NCBI GenBank assembly: GCA_900548615.1
Contig: URKW01000017.1
Span: 1-23,773, forward strand
Direction of reading: 5' to 3'
DNA length: 23,773 bases
DNA from: an uncultured Eubacteriales bacterium
GTDB taxonomy: Bacteria > Bacillota > Clostridia > Oscillospirales > Oscillospiraceae
Shown: piece by piece, positions 1 through 7,996 of the stretch
Position numbering within the stretch: position 1 is the stretch's first letter
How the letters are laid out: every line of letters begins with the position of its first letter
Position numbers and translations under genes: made by a program
Notes under the pieces: generated by a model
The model's database searches: none
What the model saw: the letters and a program-made list of their open reading frames with translations, nothing else
What the model was told of the DNA's origin: nothing

Positions 1-58
1 CAATCGCGTCAGGACGTGCGTTTTTTAGTATGTCATAGGTAAAAGGTAAAAGAACCGC

Positions 59-562
59 TCAGAACTCCGCCTTAAAGGCGGCGGGCAGGGTCACACCCTC
101 CGGCAGAACGCCCATCACGACGTAGTTGCCGTTCACGGTCACGGCGGAGTTGTTCTTCCACGCGGGCGCGTTTTCCGGATAGGCGGTGTCGTTGGCGGCG
201 TTGTCCACCCGCTGCTGCAAGATGCCCCGGACGGTCTCCGCGTCGGCGCCGTTGGTCACCTCCACCATCACCAGCTCACAGCCGAAGCCCACCACCGGCG
301 GCCAATACACCACCAGCTGCTTCGTCTCCACAGCGGTCAGGCCGGGGTACTGGGCCTCGATGCTGTCGGTATCCTCCTCCGGCATCAGCACAATATCCTC
401 ATTGCCGATGGAAGCAATGGCATCCTCCGCCGCTTTCTTCAGGTCGACGGACTGGACAGGCTGATCCTGCTGGCCGCCGTTTTGCTGGGGCGTATTGCCG
501 CCGCAGGCGACCAGTGCCAGCACCGTCATCACCGCCAGTAATACGCAAAGCAATTTTTTCAT
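59..562 (-). CDS. DUF4358-like lipoprotein
   Basis: This 167-residue protein starts with a lipoprotein signal peptide: a Lys-Lys N terminus, a hydrophobic core and a lipobox ending LALVAC, with the lipidated cysteine at residue 20. It should therefore be anchored to the outer face of the membrane. A Gly/Asn/Gln-rich linker follows (about 21-37), then one compact domain. The domain segments VMVEVTNGADAETV and NGNYVVMGVL resemble DUF4358 lipoproteins of Clostridia, whose function is unknown. The start is supported by a GGAAGG ribosome site about 5 bases upstream. It lies downstream of nifJ in the same orientation, but it has its own promoter and a hairpin terminator separates the two. The short stretch from 1 to 58 contains a GC-rich segment followed by six T residues and no recognisable gene. 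The lipoprotein call is firm; the DUF assignment is by recall of family sequences. Confidence 0.85.
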   Translation of the reverse strand: MKKLLCVLLAVMTVLALVACGGNTPQQNGGQQDQPVQSVDLKKAAEDAIASIGNEDIVLMPEEDTDSIEAQYPGLTAVETKQLVVYWPPVVGFGCELVMVEVTNGADAETVRGILQQRVDNAANDTAYPENAPAWKNNSAVTVNGNYVVMGVLPEGVTLPAAFKAEF

Positions 563-588
563 GTTCCATCCTTCCTTTCTTTCGCATA

Positions 589-641
589 GGCGCTTCCCTC
601 AAGCGCCAGCGTAAGTATAGCGCATTTCATCGGAAATGCAA
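589..641 (-). promoter_or_regulatory. Lipoprotein promoter with internal palindrome
   Basis: Read on the minus strand, TTGCAT (636-641) and TATACT (614-619) are separated by 16 bp and form a plausible sigma-A promoter. A perfect 7-bp inverted repeat, GCATTTC/GAAATGC with a 4-bp spacer (622-639), lies across the spacer and overlaps the -35 element, so it could be a repressor operator. A 7-bp hairpin, GGCGCTT/AAGCGCC (589-607), lies in the predicted leader. No regulator can be named. Confidence 0.5.
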
Positions 642-695
642 CTACTATTTTGACGAAAGCTCCGGGAAAAATGTTCCAGCTTTGTGCGACAAGTT

Positions 696-729
696 AAAGC
701 AGCCGCCGAAAATCTGCGGCGGCTGCTTT
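696..729 (-). terminator. nifJ terminator
   Basis: A 13-bp perfect stem, AAAGCAGCCGCCG (696-708) pairing with 717-729, has an 8-base loop. On the minus strand it is followed by a T-containing tract (TTTAACTT). It starts about 35 bases after the nifJ stop codon and so probably ends the nifJ transcript before the lipoprotein gene. Confidence 0.75.
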
Positions 730-764
730 GCTATTTTAGCGATGAGAGAGTGCAGGAAAGAAGC

Positions 765-3700
765 TTACTTGTCGTACATCTCGATGAGCTTCAGCAGGTG
801 CTCGTAGCGGGCCTTGGCCTCGTCCTCGTTGCGCTGGAACAGAACCTCTGCGCGCTCGGGGAACTCGCGGGTCAGGCGGCTGTAGCGGGCCTCGTTCATC
901 AGGAAGTCCTGATAACCGCCGGCAGGAGCCTTGGAGTCCAGCGTGAACTTCTTCTCGCCCTCGGGGTTGTAGCGGAACAGGTTCCAGTAACCGCAGTCCA
1001 CGGCCTTCTTCATTTCCTTCTGGCAGTTCATCATGCCGCCCTTGATGGAGTGCATCTCGCAGGGGCTGTAGCCGATGATCAGGGACGGGCCGTGATAGGC
1101 CTCGGCCTCGGTGATGGCCTTGATGGTCTGCGCGGGGTTGGCGCCCATGGCCACCTGTGCCACGTATACATAGCCGTACTGCATGGCGATCTCGGCCAGG
1201 CTCTTCTTCTTCACTTCCTTACCGGCAGCGGCAAACTGTGCCACCTGACCGATGTTGGAAGCCTTGGAGGCCTGTCCGCCGGTGTTGGAGTACACCTCGG
1301 TATCAAACACGAAGATGTTCACATCCTGCTTGGAAGCGATGACGTGATCCAGTCCGCCGTAGCCGATATCGTAGGCCCAGCCGTCGCCGCCGAAGATCCA
1401 CATGGACTTCTTGGCCAGATATTCCTTCTTGCTGAGGATGTCGGCAGCCAGCGTGCAGGCGGCGCAGTCGCACAGCAGAGCGCCCTTGGCCTTCAGCTCG
1501 GCGGCGTGCTCCGCGAACTGAGGAACGGCGGCCAGCTCGTCCACGGTGCAGATGCTCTCCTCCAGCGCCTTCACATAGGCCTTGGCAGGCTCGGCGTTGG
1601 CGGTGCCGTCGTCCATGGTATCCAGCCATGCCTGTGCGGCGGCCTTCAGCTCGGGACGGGCCCACTCGATGGCGATCAGCTCGCGGGTCTTGGCGGCCAG
1701 ATCCTCGCGGATCTTGTTCTGGCCGGTGTACATGCCCAGACCGTGCTCCGCGTTATCCTCGAACAGGGAGTTGCACCATGCGGGGCCGTGGCCCTCCTTG
1801 TTGGTGCAGTAGGGAGAAGTAGCCGCGGGACCGCCCCAGATGGAGGAGCAGCCGGTGGCGTTGGAGACATACATATGGTCGCCGAACAGCTGGGTGACGA
1901 GACGGGCATAGCTGGTCTCGGCGCAGCCGGCGCAGGAGCCGGAGAACTCCAGCATGGGCTGCTTGAACTGGCTGCCCTTGACGGTGTTGTCCTGCATATC
2001 CTTCTTCTCGGCCACCTCTGCCACGCAGTAGTCGAACACATCCTGCTGGGGCAGCTCGCCCTCCTGTGCCACCATGGTCAGGGCATTGACAGGGCAGGCG
2101 CCCACGCACACGCCGCAGCCCATGCAGTCCAGCGGGCTGATGGCCATGGTGAACTTGTACACGCCCTTGCCCTTGCCGGCCTTCACGTCCACCAGCTTGG
2201 CGGCCTCGGGAGCCTTGGCGGCCTCATCCTCGGTCAGCGCGAAGGGACGGATGGTAGCATGGGGGCAGCAGTAAGCGCACTGGTTGCACTGGATGCACTT
2301 GGCAGCGTCCCAGGTGGGAACGGACACGGCCACGCCGCGCTTCTCGTAAGCGGCAGCGCCCAGCTCGAACTGGCCGTCCACATGATCCACAAAGGCGGAA
2401 ACGGGCAGGCTGTCGCCGTCCATCTTACCCACGGGCTCCAGGATCTCCTTGACCATCTTCACCAGCTCGGGCTTGCCCTTCAGCTGCTTGGGCTCCTTGG
2501 TGTCCACAGCGTTGGCCCACTCGGCGGGAACGTCGATCTTCTTATAGGCGGTGGCGCCCAGATCGATGGCCTTGTAGTTCATATCCACCACGTCCTGCCC
2601 CTTCTTCAGGTAGGAAGCCTTGGCCTTCTCCTTCATGTAGGTGATGGCTTCCTCCTCCGGCATGACCTTGGCCAGAGAGAAGAATGCGGACTGGAGGATG
2701 GTGTTGTTGCGCTTGCCCATACCGATCTCGATGGCCAGGTCGATGGCGTCGATGGTATACAGCTGGATGTTGTTCTGGGCGATATAGCGCTTGGACGCAG
2801 CGTCCATGTGGTGGTTCAGCTCATCGAAGTCCCACTGGCAGTTGATCATGTAGACGCCGCCGGGCTTGACGTCCTGCACCATCTTGAAGCCCTTGGTCAC
2901 ATAGCTGGGGTTGTGGCAGGCCACGAAGTCAGCCTTGTTGATATAGTAGGGGGAACGGATGGGCTTGTCGCCGAAGCGCAGGTGGCTGATGGTCACGCCG
3001 CCGGTCTTCTTGGAGTCGTACTGGAAGTATGCCTGAACATACTTGTCGGTATGGTCGCCGATGATCTTGATGGAGTTCTTGTTGGCGCCAACGGTACCGT
3101 CGCCGCCCAGACCCCAGAACTTGCACTCGATGGTGCCCTCTGCCGCGGTGTTGGGGCAGTTGGGATCCTCGGGCAGGGACATGTTGGTCACGTCGTCCAC
3201 GATGCCGATGGTGAACTGGCGCTTCATCTCAGCCTTGGCCAGCTCGGTGTACACAGCGAACACGGAGGCAGGAGGCGTATCCTTGCTGCCCAGACCGTAA
3301 CGGCCGCCGATGACGGTAATGTCGTTCTTGCCGGCGTTGGCCAGAGCGGTGACCACATCCTGATACAGGGGCTCGCCCTGAGCGCCGGGCTCCTTGGTGC
3401 GGTCCAGAACAGCAATCTTCTTGCAGGTGGCGGGGATAGCCTCGATCAGCTTCTCGGGAGCGAAGGGGCGGAACAGGCGAACCTTCACCAGACCCACCTT
3501 CTCGCCGTGGGCGTTCAGATAGTCGATGACTTCCTCGGCCACGTCGCAGATGGAACCCATGGCCACGATCACGCGGTCAGCGTCGGGTGCGCCGTAGTAG
3601 TTGAACAGCTGATAGTTGGTGCCCAGCTTGGCGTTGACCTTCTCCATGCACTTCTCCACCACGGCGGGCAGAGCCTCATAGTACTTGTTGCAGGCCTCGC

Positions 3701-4385
3701 GGTGCTGGAAGAAGATATCACCGTTCTCGTGGCTGCCGCGCATATGGGGATGCTCGGGGTTCAGCGCATGCTTGCGGAACTCGGCCACAGCGTCCATGTC
3801 GCACATATCCTTCAGGTCGTCGTAATCCCACACGGCGATCTTCTGGATCTCGTGGCTGGTGCGGAAGCCGTCAAAGAAGTTGATGAAGGGAACCTTGCCC
3901 TCCAGCGCGGCCAGATGGGCCACGGGGGACAGATCCATGACCTCCTGCACGTTGCCCTCGCACAGCATGGCAAAGCCGGTCTGGCGGCAGGCCATCACGT
4001 CGGAGTGGTCGCCGAAGATGTTCAGCGCGTGGGTGGAAACGGTACGGGCGGAAACATGGAACACGCAGGGCAGCTGCTCAGCCGCGATCTTGTACATGTT
4101 GGGGATCATCAGCAGCAGGCCCTGGGAGGCGGTGTAGGTGGTGGTCAGAGCGCCGGCGCCCAGAGAACCGTGCACAGCGCCGGCCGCACCGGCTTCGGAC
4201 TGCATCTCCACGACCTTGACCTGTGTGCCGAAAATATTCTTCAGGCCGTTGGCGCTCCACTGGTCGACGAAGTCAGCCATGGGAGAAGACGGGGTGATGG
4301 GGTAGATGGCGGCTACCTCGGAAAACGCATAGCTTACATGCGCGGCAGCGTTATTGCCATCCATGGATTTCATTTTTCTTACCAT
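765..4385 (-). CDS. nifJ: Pyruvate:ferredoxin (flavodoxin) oxidoreductase
   Basis: The enzyme oxidatively decarboxylates pyruvate with CoA to acetyl-CoA and CO2 and reduces ferredoxin or flavodoxin. It is the central cytosolic pyruvate enzyme of anaerobic fermenters. At 1206 residues it is a full-length single-chain PFOR. The N-terminal domain shows the family start (KSMDGNNAAAHVSYAF, AAIYPITPSSPMAD). Two [4Fe-4S] ferredoxin motifs follow: C697-x2-C700-x2-C703-x3-C707-P and C754-x2-C757-x2-C760-x3-C764-P. The C-terminal thiamine-diphosphate domain has the CAGC cluster ligands near residue 817 and the GDGWAYDIGYGG cofactor loop near 1000. The start is fixed by an AAGGAGG site 7 bases upstream. 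A consensus-like promoter lies at 4446-4474 and a terminator at 696-729, so the gene is probably monocistronic. The electron acceptor cannot be decided from sequence. Confidence 0.98.
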   Translation of the reverse strand: MVRKMKSMDGNNAAAHVSYAFSEVAAIYPITPSSPMADFVDQWSANGLKNIFGTQVKVVEMQSEAGAAGAVHGSLGAGALTTTYTASQGLLLMIPNMYKIAAEQLPCVFHVSARTVSTHALNIFGDHSDVMACRQTGFAMLCEGNVQEVMDLSPVAHLAALEGKVPFINFFDGFRTSHEIQKIAVWDYDDLKDMCDMDAVAEFRKHALNPEHPHMRGSHENGDIFFQHREACNKYYEALPAVVEKCMEKVNAKLGTNYQLFNYYGAPDADRVIVAMGSICDVAEEVIDYLNAHGEKVGLVKVRLFRPFAPEKLIEAIPATCKKIAVLDRTKEPGAQGEPLYQDVVTALANAGKNDITVIGGRYGLGSKDTPPASVFAVYTELAKAEMKRQFTIGIVDDVTNMSLPEDPNCPNTAAEGTIECKFWGLGGDGTVGANKNSIKIIGDHTDKYVQAYFQYDSKKTGGVTISHLRFGDKPIRSPYYINKADFVACHNPSYVTKGFKMVQDVKPGGVYMINCQWDFDELNHHMDAASKRYIAQNNIQLYTIDAIDLAIEIGMGKRNNTILQSAFFSLAKVMPEEEAITYMKEKAKASYLKKGQDVVDMNYKAIDLGATAYKKIDVPAEWANAVDTKEPKQLKGKPELVKMVKEILEPVGKMDGDSLPVSAFVDHVDGQFELGAAAYEKRGVAVSVPTWDAAKCIQCNQCAYCCPHATIRPFALTEDEAAKAPEAAKLVDVKAGKGKGVYKFTMAISPLDCMGCGVCVGACPVNALTMVAQEGELPQQDVFDYCVAEVAEKKDMQDNTVKGSQFKQPMLEFSGSCAGCAETSYARLVTQLFGDHMYVSNATGCSSIWGGPAATSPYCTNKEGHGPAWCNSLFEDNAEHGLGMYTGQNKIREDLAAKTRELIAIEWARPELKAAAQAWLDTMDDGTANAEPAKAYVKALEESICTVDELAAVPQFAEHAAELKAKGALLCDCAACTLAADILSKKEYLAKKSMWIFGGDGWAYDIGYGGLDHVIASKQDVNIFVFDTEVYSNTGGQASKASNIGQVAQFAAAGKEVKKKSLAEIAMQYGYVYVAQVAMGANPAQTIKAITEAEAYHGPSLIIGYSPCEMHSIKGGMMNCQKEMKKAVDCGYWNLFRYNPEGEKKFTLDSKAPAGGYQDFLMNEARYSRLTREFPERAEVLFQRNEDEAKARYEHLLKLIEMYDK

Positions 4386-4445
4386 TTATGAACCTCCTTC
4401 ATACACTCTCCGCCCCTTTCGAGGCGAAATACTCAGCGTATCAGG

Positions 4446-4474
4446 ATAATATCACAAAAAAACCACCCTGTAAA
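4446..4474 (-). promoter_or_regulatory. nifJ promoter
   Basis: On the minus strand TTTACA (4469-4474) and TATTAT (4446-4451) are separated by exactly 17 bp. The predicted leader is about 50 bases and ends in the strong nifJ ribosome site. Confidence 0.65.
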
Positions 4475-4523
4475 CGGCATTTTTATGAAATTTTCGTAAC
4501 AGGAAACTAAAAATGCGATTTTG

Positions 4524-4552
4524 CTGTTAAGAATTCTAACACCCCTTAACAG
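4524..4552. promoter_or_regulatory. Inverted repeat between divergent nifJ and comM promoters
   Basis: A perfect 8-bp inverted repeat, CTGTTAAG (4524-4531) and CTTAACAG (4545-4552) with a 13-bp spacer, lies between the -35 elements of the two divergent promoters. An additional CTAACA lies inside it at 4536-4541. The geometry fits a dimeric regulator site that could control one or both genes. The regulator is unknown. Confidence 0.4.
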
Positions 4553-4563
4553 CGGAACTTATT

Positions 4564-4605
4564 TTGATAAAACTATTGTCCTTTTATATAAATGTGTGAT
4601 AAAAT
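4564..4605 (+). promoter_or_regulatory. comM/yifB promoter candidates
   Basis: Two overlapping sigma-A-like promoters can be read: TTGATA (4564-4569), 17 bp, TATAAA (4587-4592); and TTGTCC (4576-4581), 18 bp, TAAAAT (4600-4605). Both lie in an AT-rich stretch that contrasts with the GC-rich gene and both give a short leader. I cannot tell which is used. Confidence 0.5.
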
Positions 4606-4645
4606 AATACGGATATAGAAATTTGGCAGGAAAGGGGAGAGGCGT

Positions 4646-6160
4646 ATGGTGACCACGGTGCGCTCTCTGGGGCTGACCGGCGTCAGCGGCTATGAGGTAA
4701 CGGTGGAGTGCATGCTCTCCGGCGGGTTACCTGCCTTTGACGTGGTGGGTCTGCCGGACGCGGCGGTAAAGGAAGCGCGGGAGCGAGTGCGGGCTGCGGT
4801 GAAAAACTGCGGGGCCCAGTTCCCCGTCAGCCGCATCACGGTGAATCTGGCTCCGGCCCGTCTGCGGAAGGAGGGCACGGTGTACGACCTGCCCATCCTG
4901 CTGGGCATCATGGCCGCCTCCGGCGAGGTGCGAACACTGCCGCAGGACGGCGCCTTTCTGGGGGAGCTGAGCCTGACGGGGACGCTGCGTCCCGTCACCG
5001 GCGTGCTGCCCATGGCCATGTTCGCCGCCCGTCAGGGGGTGAAGCAGCTGTTCGTCCCCGCCGCCAACGCCGCCGAGGCTACGCTGGCCGACGGCGTTAC
5101 CGTCTACGGCGTGGAGAATGTCAGCCAGCTGATGGCCCACCTGAAGGGGGAGAGCGCCATTCCGCCCACGCCCCGGTGGGAGCCCTCCGCGCCCCGTACC
5201 CCGCTGCCGGACTTTGCCGACGTGATGGGGCAGGAGAACGTGAAGCGGGCGCTGGAGATCGCCGCCGCCGGCGGCCATAACGTGCTGCTGATCGGCTCGC
5301 CCGGCTCCGGCAAGTCCATGCTGGCCCGCCGCCTGCCCTCCATATTGCCGGATATGACCCGGCCCGAGGCCCTGCAAACCACGGAAATTTACTCTGTGGC
5401 GGGCATGACCGACCCGGCCCACCCGCTGGTGGATACCCGGCCCTTCCGCAGCCCCCACCACACCGCGTCCCCGGTGTCCCTGTCCGGCGGCGGCAGCATT
5501 CCCCGTCCCGGCGAGATATCCCTTGCCCACAACGGCATCCTGTTTCTGGACGAGCTGCCGGAGTTTGATAAATCCGCGCTGGAGACGCTGCGCCAGCCCT
5601 TGGAGGACGGGCAGGTCACCATCACCCGGGCCACCGGTTCCCTGACGCTGCCCAGCCGCTTCATGCTGGTGTGCGCCATGAACCCCTGCCGCTGCGGCTG
5701 GTACGGCCACCCCTCCGGACGGTGCCGGTGTTCCGCCCAGCAGGTGGAGCAGTACATGCGCCGGGTGTCCGGCCCGCTGCTGGACCGCATCGATATGCAT
5801 ATCGAGGTGCCGTCGGTGGAGTTCGAGGCCATGCGCCGCAAGGAGCAGCCGGAGTCCTCGGCGGCGGTGCGGCAGCGTGTCAACGCCGCCCGCGAGGTGC
5901 AGAAGCGCCGCTTCGAGGGCACCGCCGTCACCTGCAACGCCTATATGACCCCCGCCATGATCGGCCGATATTGCCAGCTGGACGCGGCAGGGGAGAAGGT
6001 CATGCAGGGCGCGTTCGAGCGGCTGGGCCTCACCGGCCGCAGCCACGACCGCATTCTCCGCATGGCCCGCACCATCGCTGATCTGGACGGCGCAGAGAGC
6101 ATCCAAGTCCAGCATCTGGCGGAAGCCATCCAATACCGGAGCAGTAATTTGTTGAAGTGA
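4646..6160 (+). CDS. comM: YifB/ComM family Mg-chelatase-like AAA+ ATPase
   Basis: This 504-residue protein matches the YifB/ComM family, cytosolic AAA+ ATPases. In naturally competent bacteria ComM is a hexameric helicase promoting branch migration during recombination of incoming DNA; in many other species the role is unproven. An N-terminal Lon-protease-like (ChlI) domain (about 10-160, with AFDVVGLPDAAVKEARERV) precedes the AAA+ core. Walker A is GSPGSGKS (217-224) and Walker B is ILFLDELPEF (about 298-307). The Cys-rich insertion NPCRCGWYGHPSGRCRC (346-362) is typical of the family, and the C-terminal domain ends near residue 503. Length is normal. The ATG follows a purine-rich AAGGGGAGAGG site. 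A palindromic repeat begins 5 bases after the stop codon. Confidence in the family is high and in the competence role low. Confidence 0.95.
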   Translation: MVTTVRSLGLTGVSGYEVTVECMLSGGLPAFDVVGLPDAAVKEARERVRAAVKNCGAQFPVSRITVNLAPARLRKEGTVYDLPILLGIMAASGEVRTLPQDGAFLGELSLTGTLRPVTGVLPMAMFAARQGVKQLFVPAANAAEATLADGVTVYGVENVSQLMAHLKGESAIPPTPRWEPSAPRTPLPDFADVMGQENVKRALEIAAAGGHNVLLIGSPGSGKSMLARRLPSILPDMTRPEALQTTEIYSVAGMTDPAHPLVDTRPFRSPHHTASPVSLSGGGSIPRPGEISLAHNGILFLDELPEFDKSALETLRQPLEDGQVTITRATGSLTLPSRFMLVCAMNPCRCGWYGHPSGRCRCSAQQVEQYMRRVSGPLLDRIDMHIEVPSVEFEAMRRKEQPESSAAVRQRVNAAREVQKRRFEGTAVTCNAYMTPAMIGRYCQLDAAGEKVMQGAFERLGLTGRSHDRILRMARTIADLDGAESIQVQHLAEAIQYRSSNLLK

Positions 6161-6164
6161 GCAT

Positions 6165-6290
6165 TCAAAGCCTCCCCTGTGTAAGGGGAGGTGTCACGGC
6201 GTAAGCCGTGACGGAGGGGTTGCCGGATAACGGACAATCCCCCAGTCAGCCTTATGGCTAACAGCCCCCTTTACACAAGGGAGCCTTTGA
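6165..6290. repeat. Palindromic MITE-like repeat, copy 1
   Basis: A 126-bp element has 29-bp imperfect terminal inverted repeats (TCAAAG at one end, CTTTGA at the other; 24 of 29 positions match). Each end is itself a hairpin: CCTCCCCT/AGGGGAGG on the left and CCCTT/AAGGG on the right, with complementary loops (GTGTA and TACAC). An internal hairpin, CACGGC-GTAA-GCCGTG, is followed by ACGGAGGGG. It encodes no protein and fills the comM-thiI gap. A related copy lies at 14295-14431. Elements of this kind are common in Oscillospiraceae genomes; how they spread is not evident here. Confidence 0.8.
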
Positions 6291-6318
6291 CACACCTATA
6301 TAATGAAGGAGACACCCC

Positions 6319-7497
6319 ATGCACGAGATCATTCTTTGCAAGCTGGGCGAGATCGTCCTGAAGGGACTGAACCGCCACAGCTTTGAGATGAAGCTGATGA
6401 GCAACATCCGCCGCCGCACCCAGCGGTACGGCAAATTCAAGATCTACTCCCGCCAGTCCACCATCTACGTGGAGCCGGTGGAGGAGACCTGCGACCTGGC
6501 CGCCGCCTACGACGCCTGCAAAAAGGTGTTCGGCATCATCGCCATTGCCCGGGCCGTTCCCTGCGCCAAGGAGAAGGAGGCCATCTTCGCCACCGCCAAA
6601 GAGTATCTCGGCCCGGCACTGCTGGCCGCCAAGTCCTTCAAGGTGGAGAGCAAGCGCTCCGACAAGTCCTTCCCCATGGGCAGCATCCAGCTGAGCCAGT
6701 GGGTGGGCGGCGCGCTGCATGACGCCTTCCCCCACCTGACGGTGGACGTTCACACCCCGGAGCTGACGGTGTATCTGGAGGTGCGGGAGGACGCGGCCTA
6801 TGTCCACGGCCCGGCGGAGGCCGCCGCAGGCGGCCTGCCCATCGGTATGGGCGGCCACGCGGTGAGCCTGCTGTCCGGCGGCATCGACAGTCCCGTGTCC
6901 AGCTACATGATCGCCAAGCGGGGTGTGCAGCTGGAGCTGCTGCACTTCGCTTCACCCCCCTATACCAGCGAGCAGGCCCGGGAAAAGGTCCTGCAGCTGG
7001 CTCAGGAGCTGACGGTGTGGTGCGGCAGGCTTACTGTGCACGTGGTGCCCTTTACGGAGATTCAGGAGGAGATCCGCCGCAAGTGCCCGGAGGATCACTT
7101 CACCCTCATCATGCGCCGGTTCATGATGCGGCTGGGCGACCGGCTGGCCCATGAGCTGGCCTGCAAGGCCATCGTCACCGGCGAAAGTCTGGGTCAGGTG
7201 GCCAGCCAGACCATTCAGGCGCTGGTGGTCAGCGACGACGTGTCTACTCTGCCGGTGCTGCGTCCCCTGATCGGCATGGACAAGGAGGAGATCGTCCGCG
7301 TCGCCCGCCACGTGGGCACGTTTGATACCTCCATCCTGCCCTATGAGGACTGCTGCACCGTGTTCACCCCCCGCCACCCCAAGACCAAGCCCAATCTGGA
7401 GGAAGTCCGGGAGTACGAAGCCGCGCTGGATATCGACGCCCTGTGCGACAAGGCGCTGGCAGGCCGCGAGATGATCCGCCTGTACCCCAAGGCGTAA
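6319..7497 (+). CDS. thiI: tRNA 4-thiouridine synthase ThiI (tRNA sulfurtransferase)
   Basis: ThiI adenylates U8 of tRNA and transfers sulfur from a cysteine-desulfurase persulfide to make s4U; in some bacteria it also supplies sulfur for thiamine thiazole. The 392-residue protein is the short form without a C-terminal rhodanese domain. The N-terminal ferredoxin-like and THUMP region (about 1-165) contains CKLGEIVLKGLNRH and ends with the EVREDAAYVHG segment. The PP-loop ATPase domain follows, with SGGIDS at 186-191. The later GESLGQVASQT and DCCTVFTPRHP segments are family hallmarks, and the Cys pair there may supply the catalytic cysteine. The ATG follows GAAGGAG. No IscS/NifS gene lies next to it, unlike many Firmicutes, so the sulfur donor must be encoded elsewhere. 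The stop codon is 10 bases before the cinA-like gene, consistent with co-transcription. Confidence 0.96.
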   Translation: MHEIILCKLGEIVLKGLNRHSFEMKLMSNIRRRTQRYGKFKIYSRQSTIYVEPVEETCDLAAAYDACKKVFGIIAIARAVPCAKEKEAIFATAKEYLGPALLAAKSFKVESKRSDKSFPMGSIQLSQWVGGALHDAFPHLTVDVHTPELTVYLEVREDAAYVHGPAEAAAGGLPIGMGGHAVSLLSGGIDSPVSSYMIAKRGVQLELLHFASPPYTSEQAREKVLQLAQELTVWCGRLTVHVVPFTEIQEEIRRKCPEDHFTLIMRRFMMRLGDRLAHELACKAIVTGESLGQVASQTIQALVVSDDVSTLPVLRPLIGMDKEEIVRVARHVGTFDTSILPYEDCCTVFTPRHPKTKPNLEEVREYEAALDIDALCDKALAGREMIRLYPKA

Positions 7498-7507
7498 GGA
7501 GCGCACC

Positions 7508-7981
7508 ATGAATAAGACATTGGAGCAGCAGGTCATCGCCGCGCTGAAAGCCCACGGCCTGACCCTTGCCACCGCTGAAAGCTGTACCGGCGGCCTGACC
7601 GCCAAGCGCCTGACGGACGTACCCGGCGCGTCGGCGGTGTTTCTGGGCGGCGTGGTCAGCTATACCAACGGCGTCAAGGAGCGGGTGCTGGGCGTGCCCC
7701 ATGGGACGCTGGAAGCCTACAGCGCCGTCTCTGATCCGACCGCCCGGGCTATGGCGGAGGGTGTCCGCACCCTGACCGGCGCGGATTTCGGCCTGTCCGT
7801 CACCGGTGTGGCCGGGCCGGACAGGGACGACGCCGGGCACGACGTGGGCACGGTTTACGTGGCTCTGTCCACCCGGAACGAGACTGCCGCGCAGCTGCTG
7901 CACCTCTCCGGCGACCGCAGCGCCATCCGCGCCGCCGCCGCAGACGAAATGCTCCGCATGCTGCTGGACTACTTAAATTAA
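7508..7981 (+). CDS. CinA C-terminal-domain protein (PncC-like nicotinamide-nucleotide amidase)
   Basis: This 157-residue stand-alone protein corresponds to the C-terminal domain of CinA. Proven PncC members deamidate nicotinamide mononucleotide to nicotinate mononucleotide, which recycles NAD. The signature LATAESCTGGLTAKRLTDVPG is near residue 20, followed by FLGGVVSYTNGVKERVLGV and a GVAGP-to-VGTVYVAL segment. The family usually has GPGGG in that loop, but here it reads GPDRDDAGHDVG. The loop divergence makes exact activity less certain than family membership. The gene starts 10 bases after thiI with an AAGGAG site and ends 15 bases before the next gene, so thiI, this gene and the membrane protein probably form one operon. 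The N-terminal CinA (MoaB-like) domain is absent, which is common. Confidence 0.9.
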   Translation: MNKTLEQQVIAALKAHGLTLATAESCTGGLTAKRLTDVPGASAVFLGGVVSYTNGVKERVLGVPHGTLEAYSAVSDPTARAMAEGVRTLTGADFGLSVTGVAGPDRDDAGHDVGTVYVALSTRNETAAQLLHLSGDRSAIRAAAADEMLRMLLDYLN

Positions 7982-7996
7982 AAGGAGATCATACCC

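Noticed and set aside
684..4391. A 1235-codon plus-strand open frame opposite nifJ
   Set aside because: It is the antisense of a clearly conserved gene, with a Leu/Val/Gly/His-rich composition produced by high GC and strong codon bias in nifJ, and no family motif.
4727..6133. Long minus-strand frame opposite comM, and similar ones at 15176-16411 and 17920-19158
   Set aside because: Each mirrors a well-supported gene on the other strand, with low-complexity composition and no credible ribosome site.
6299..6304. TATAAT just before thiI
   Set aside because: It is only 15 bases from the ATG and adjacent to the ribosome site, so a transcript starting there would lose that site. No -35 at 16-18 bp was found.
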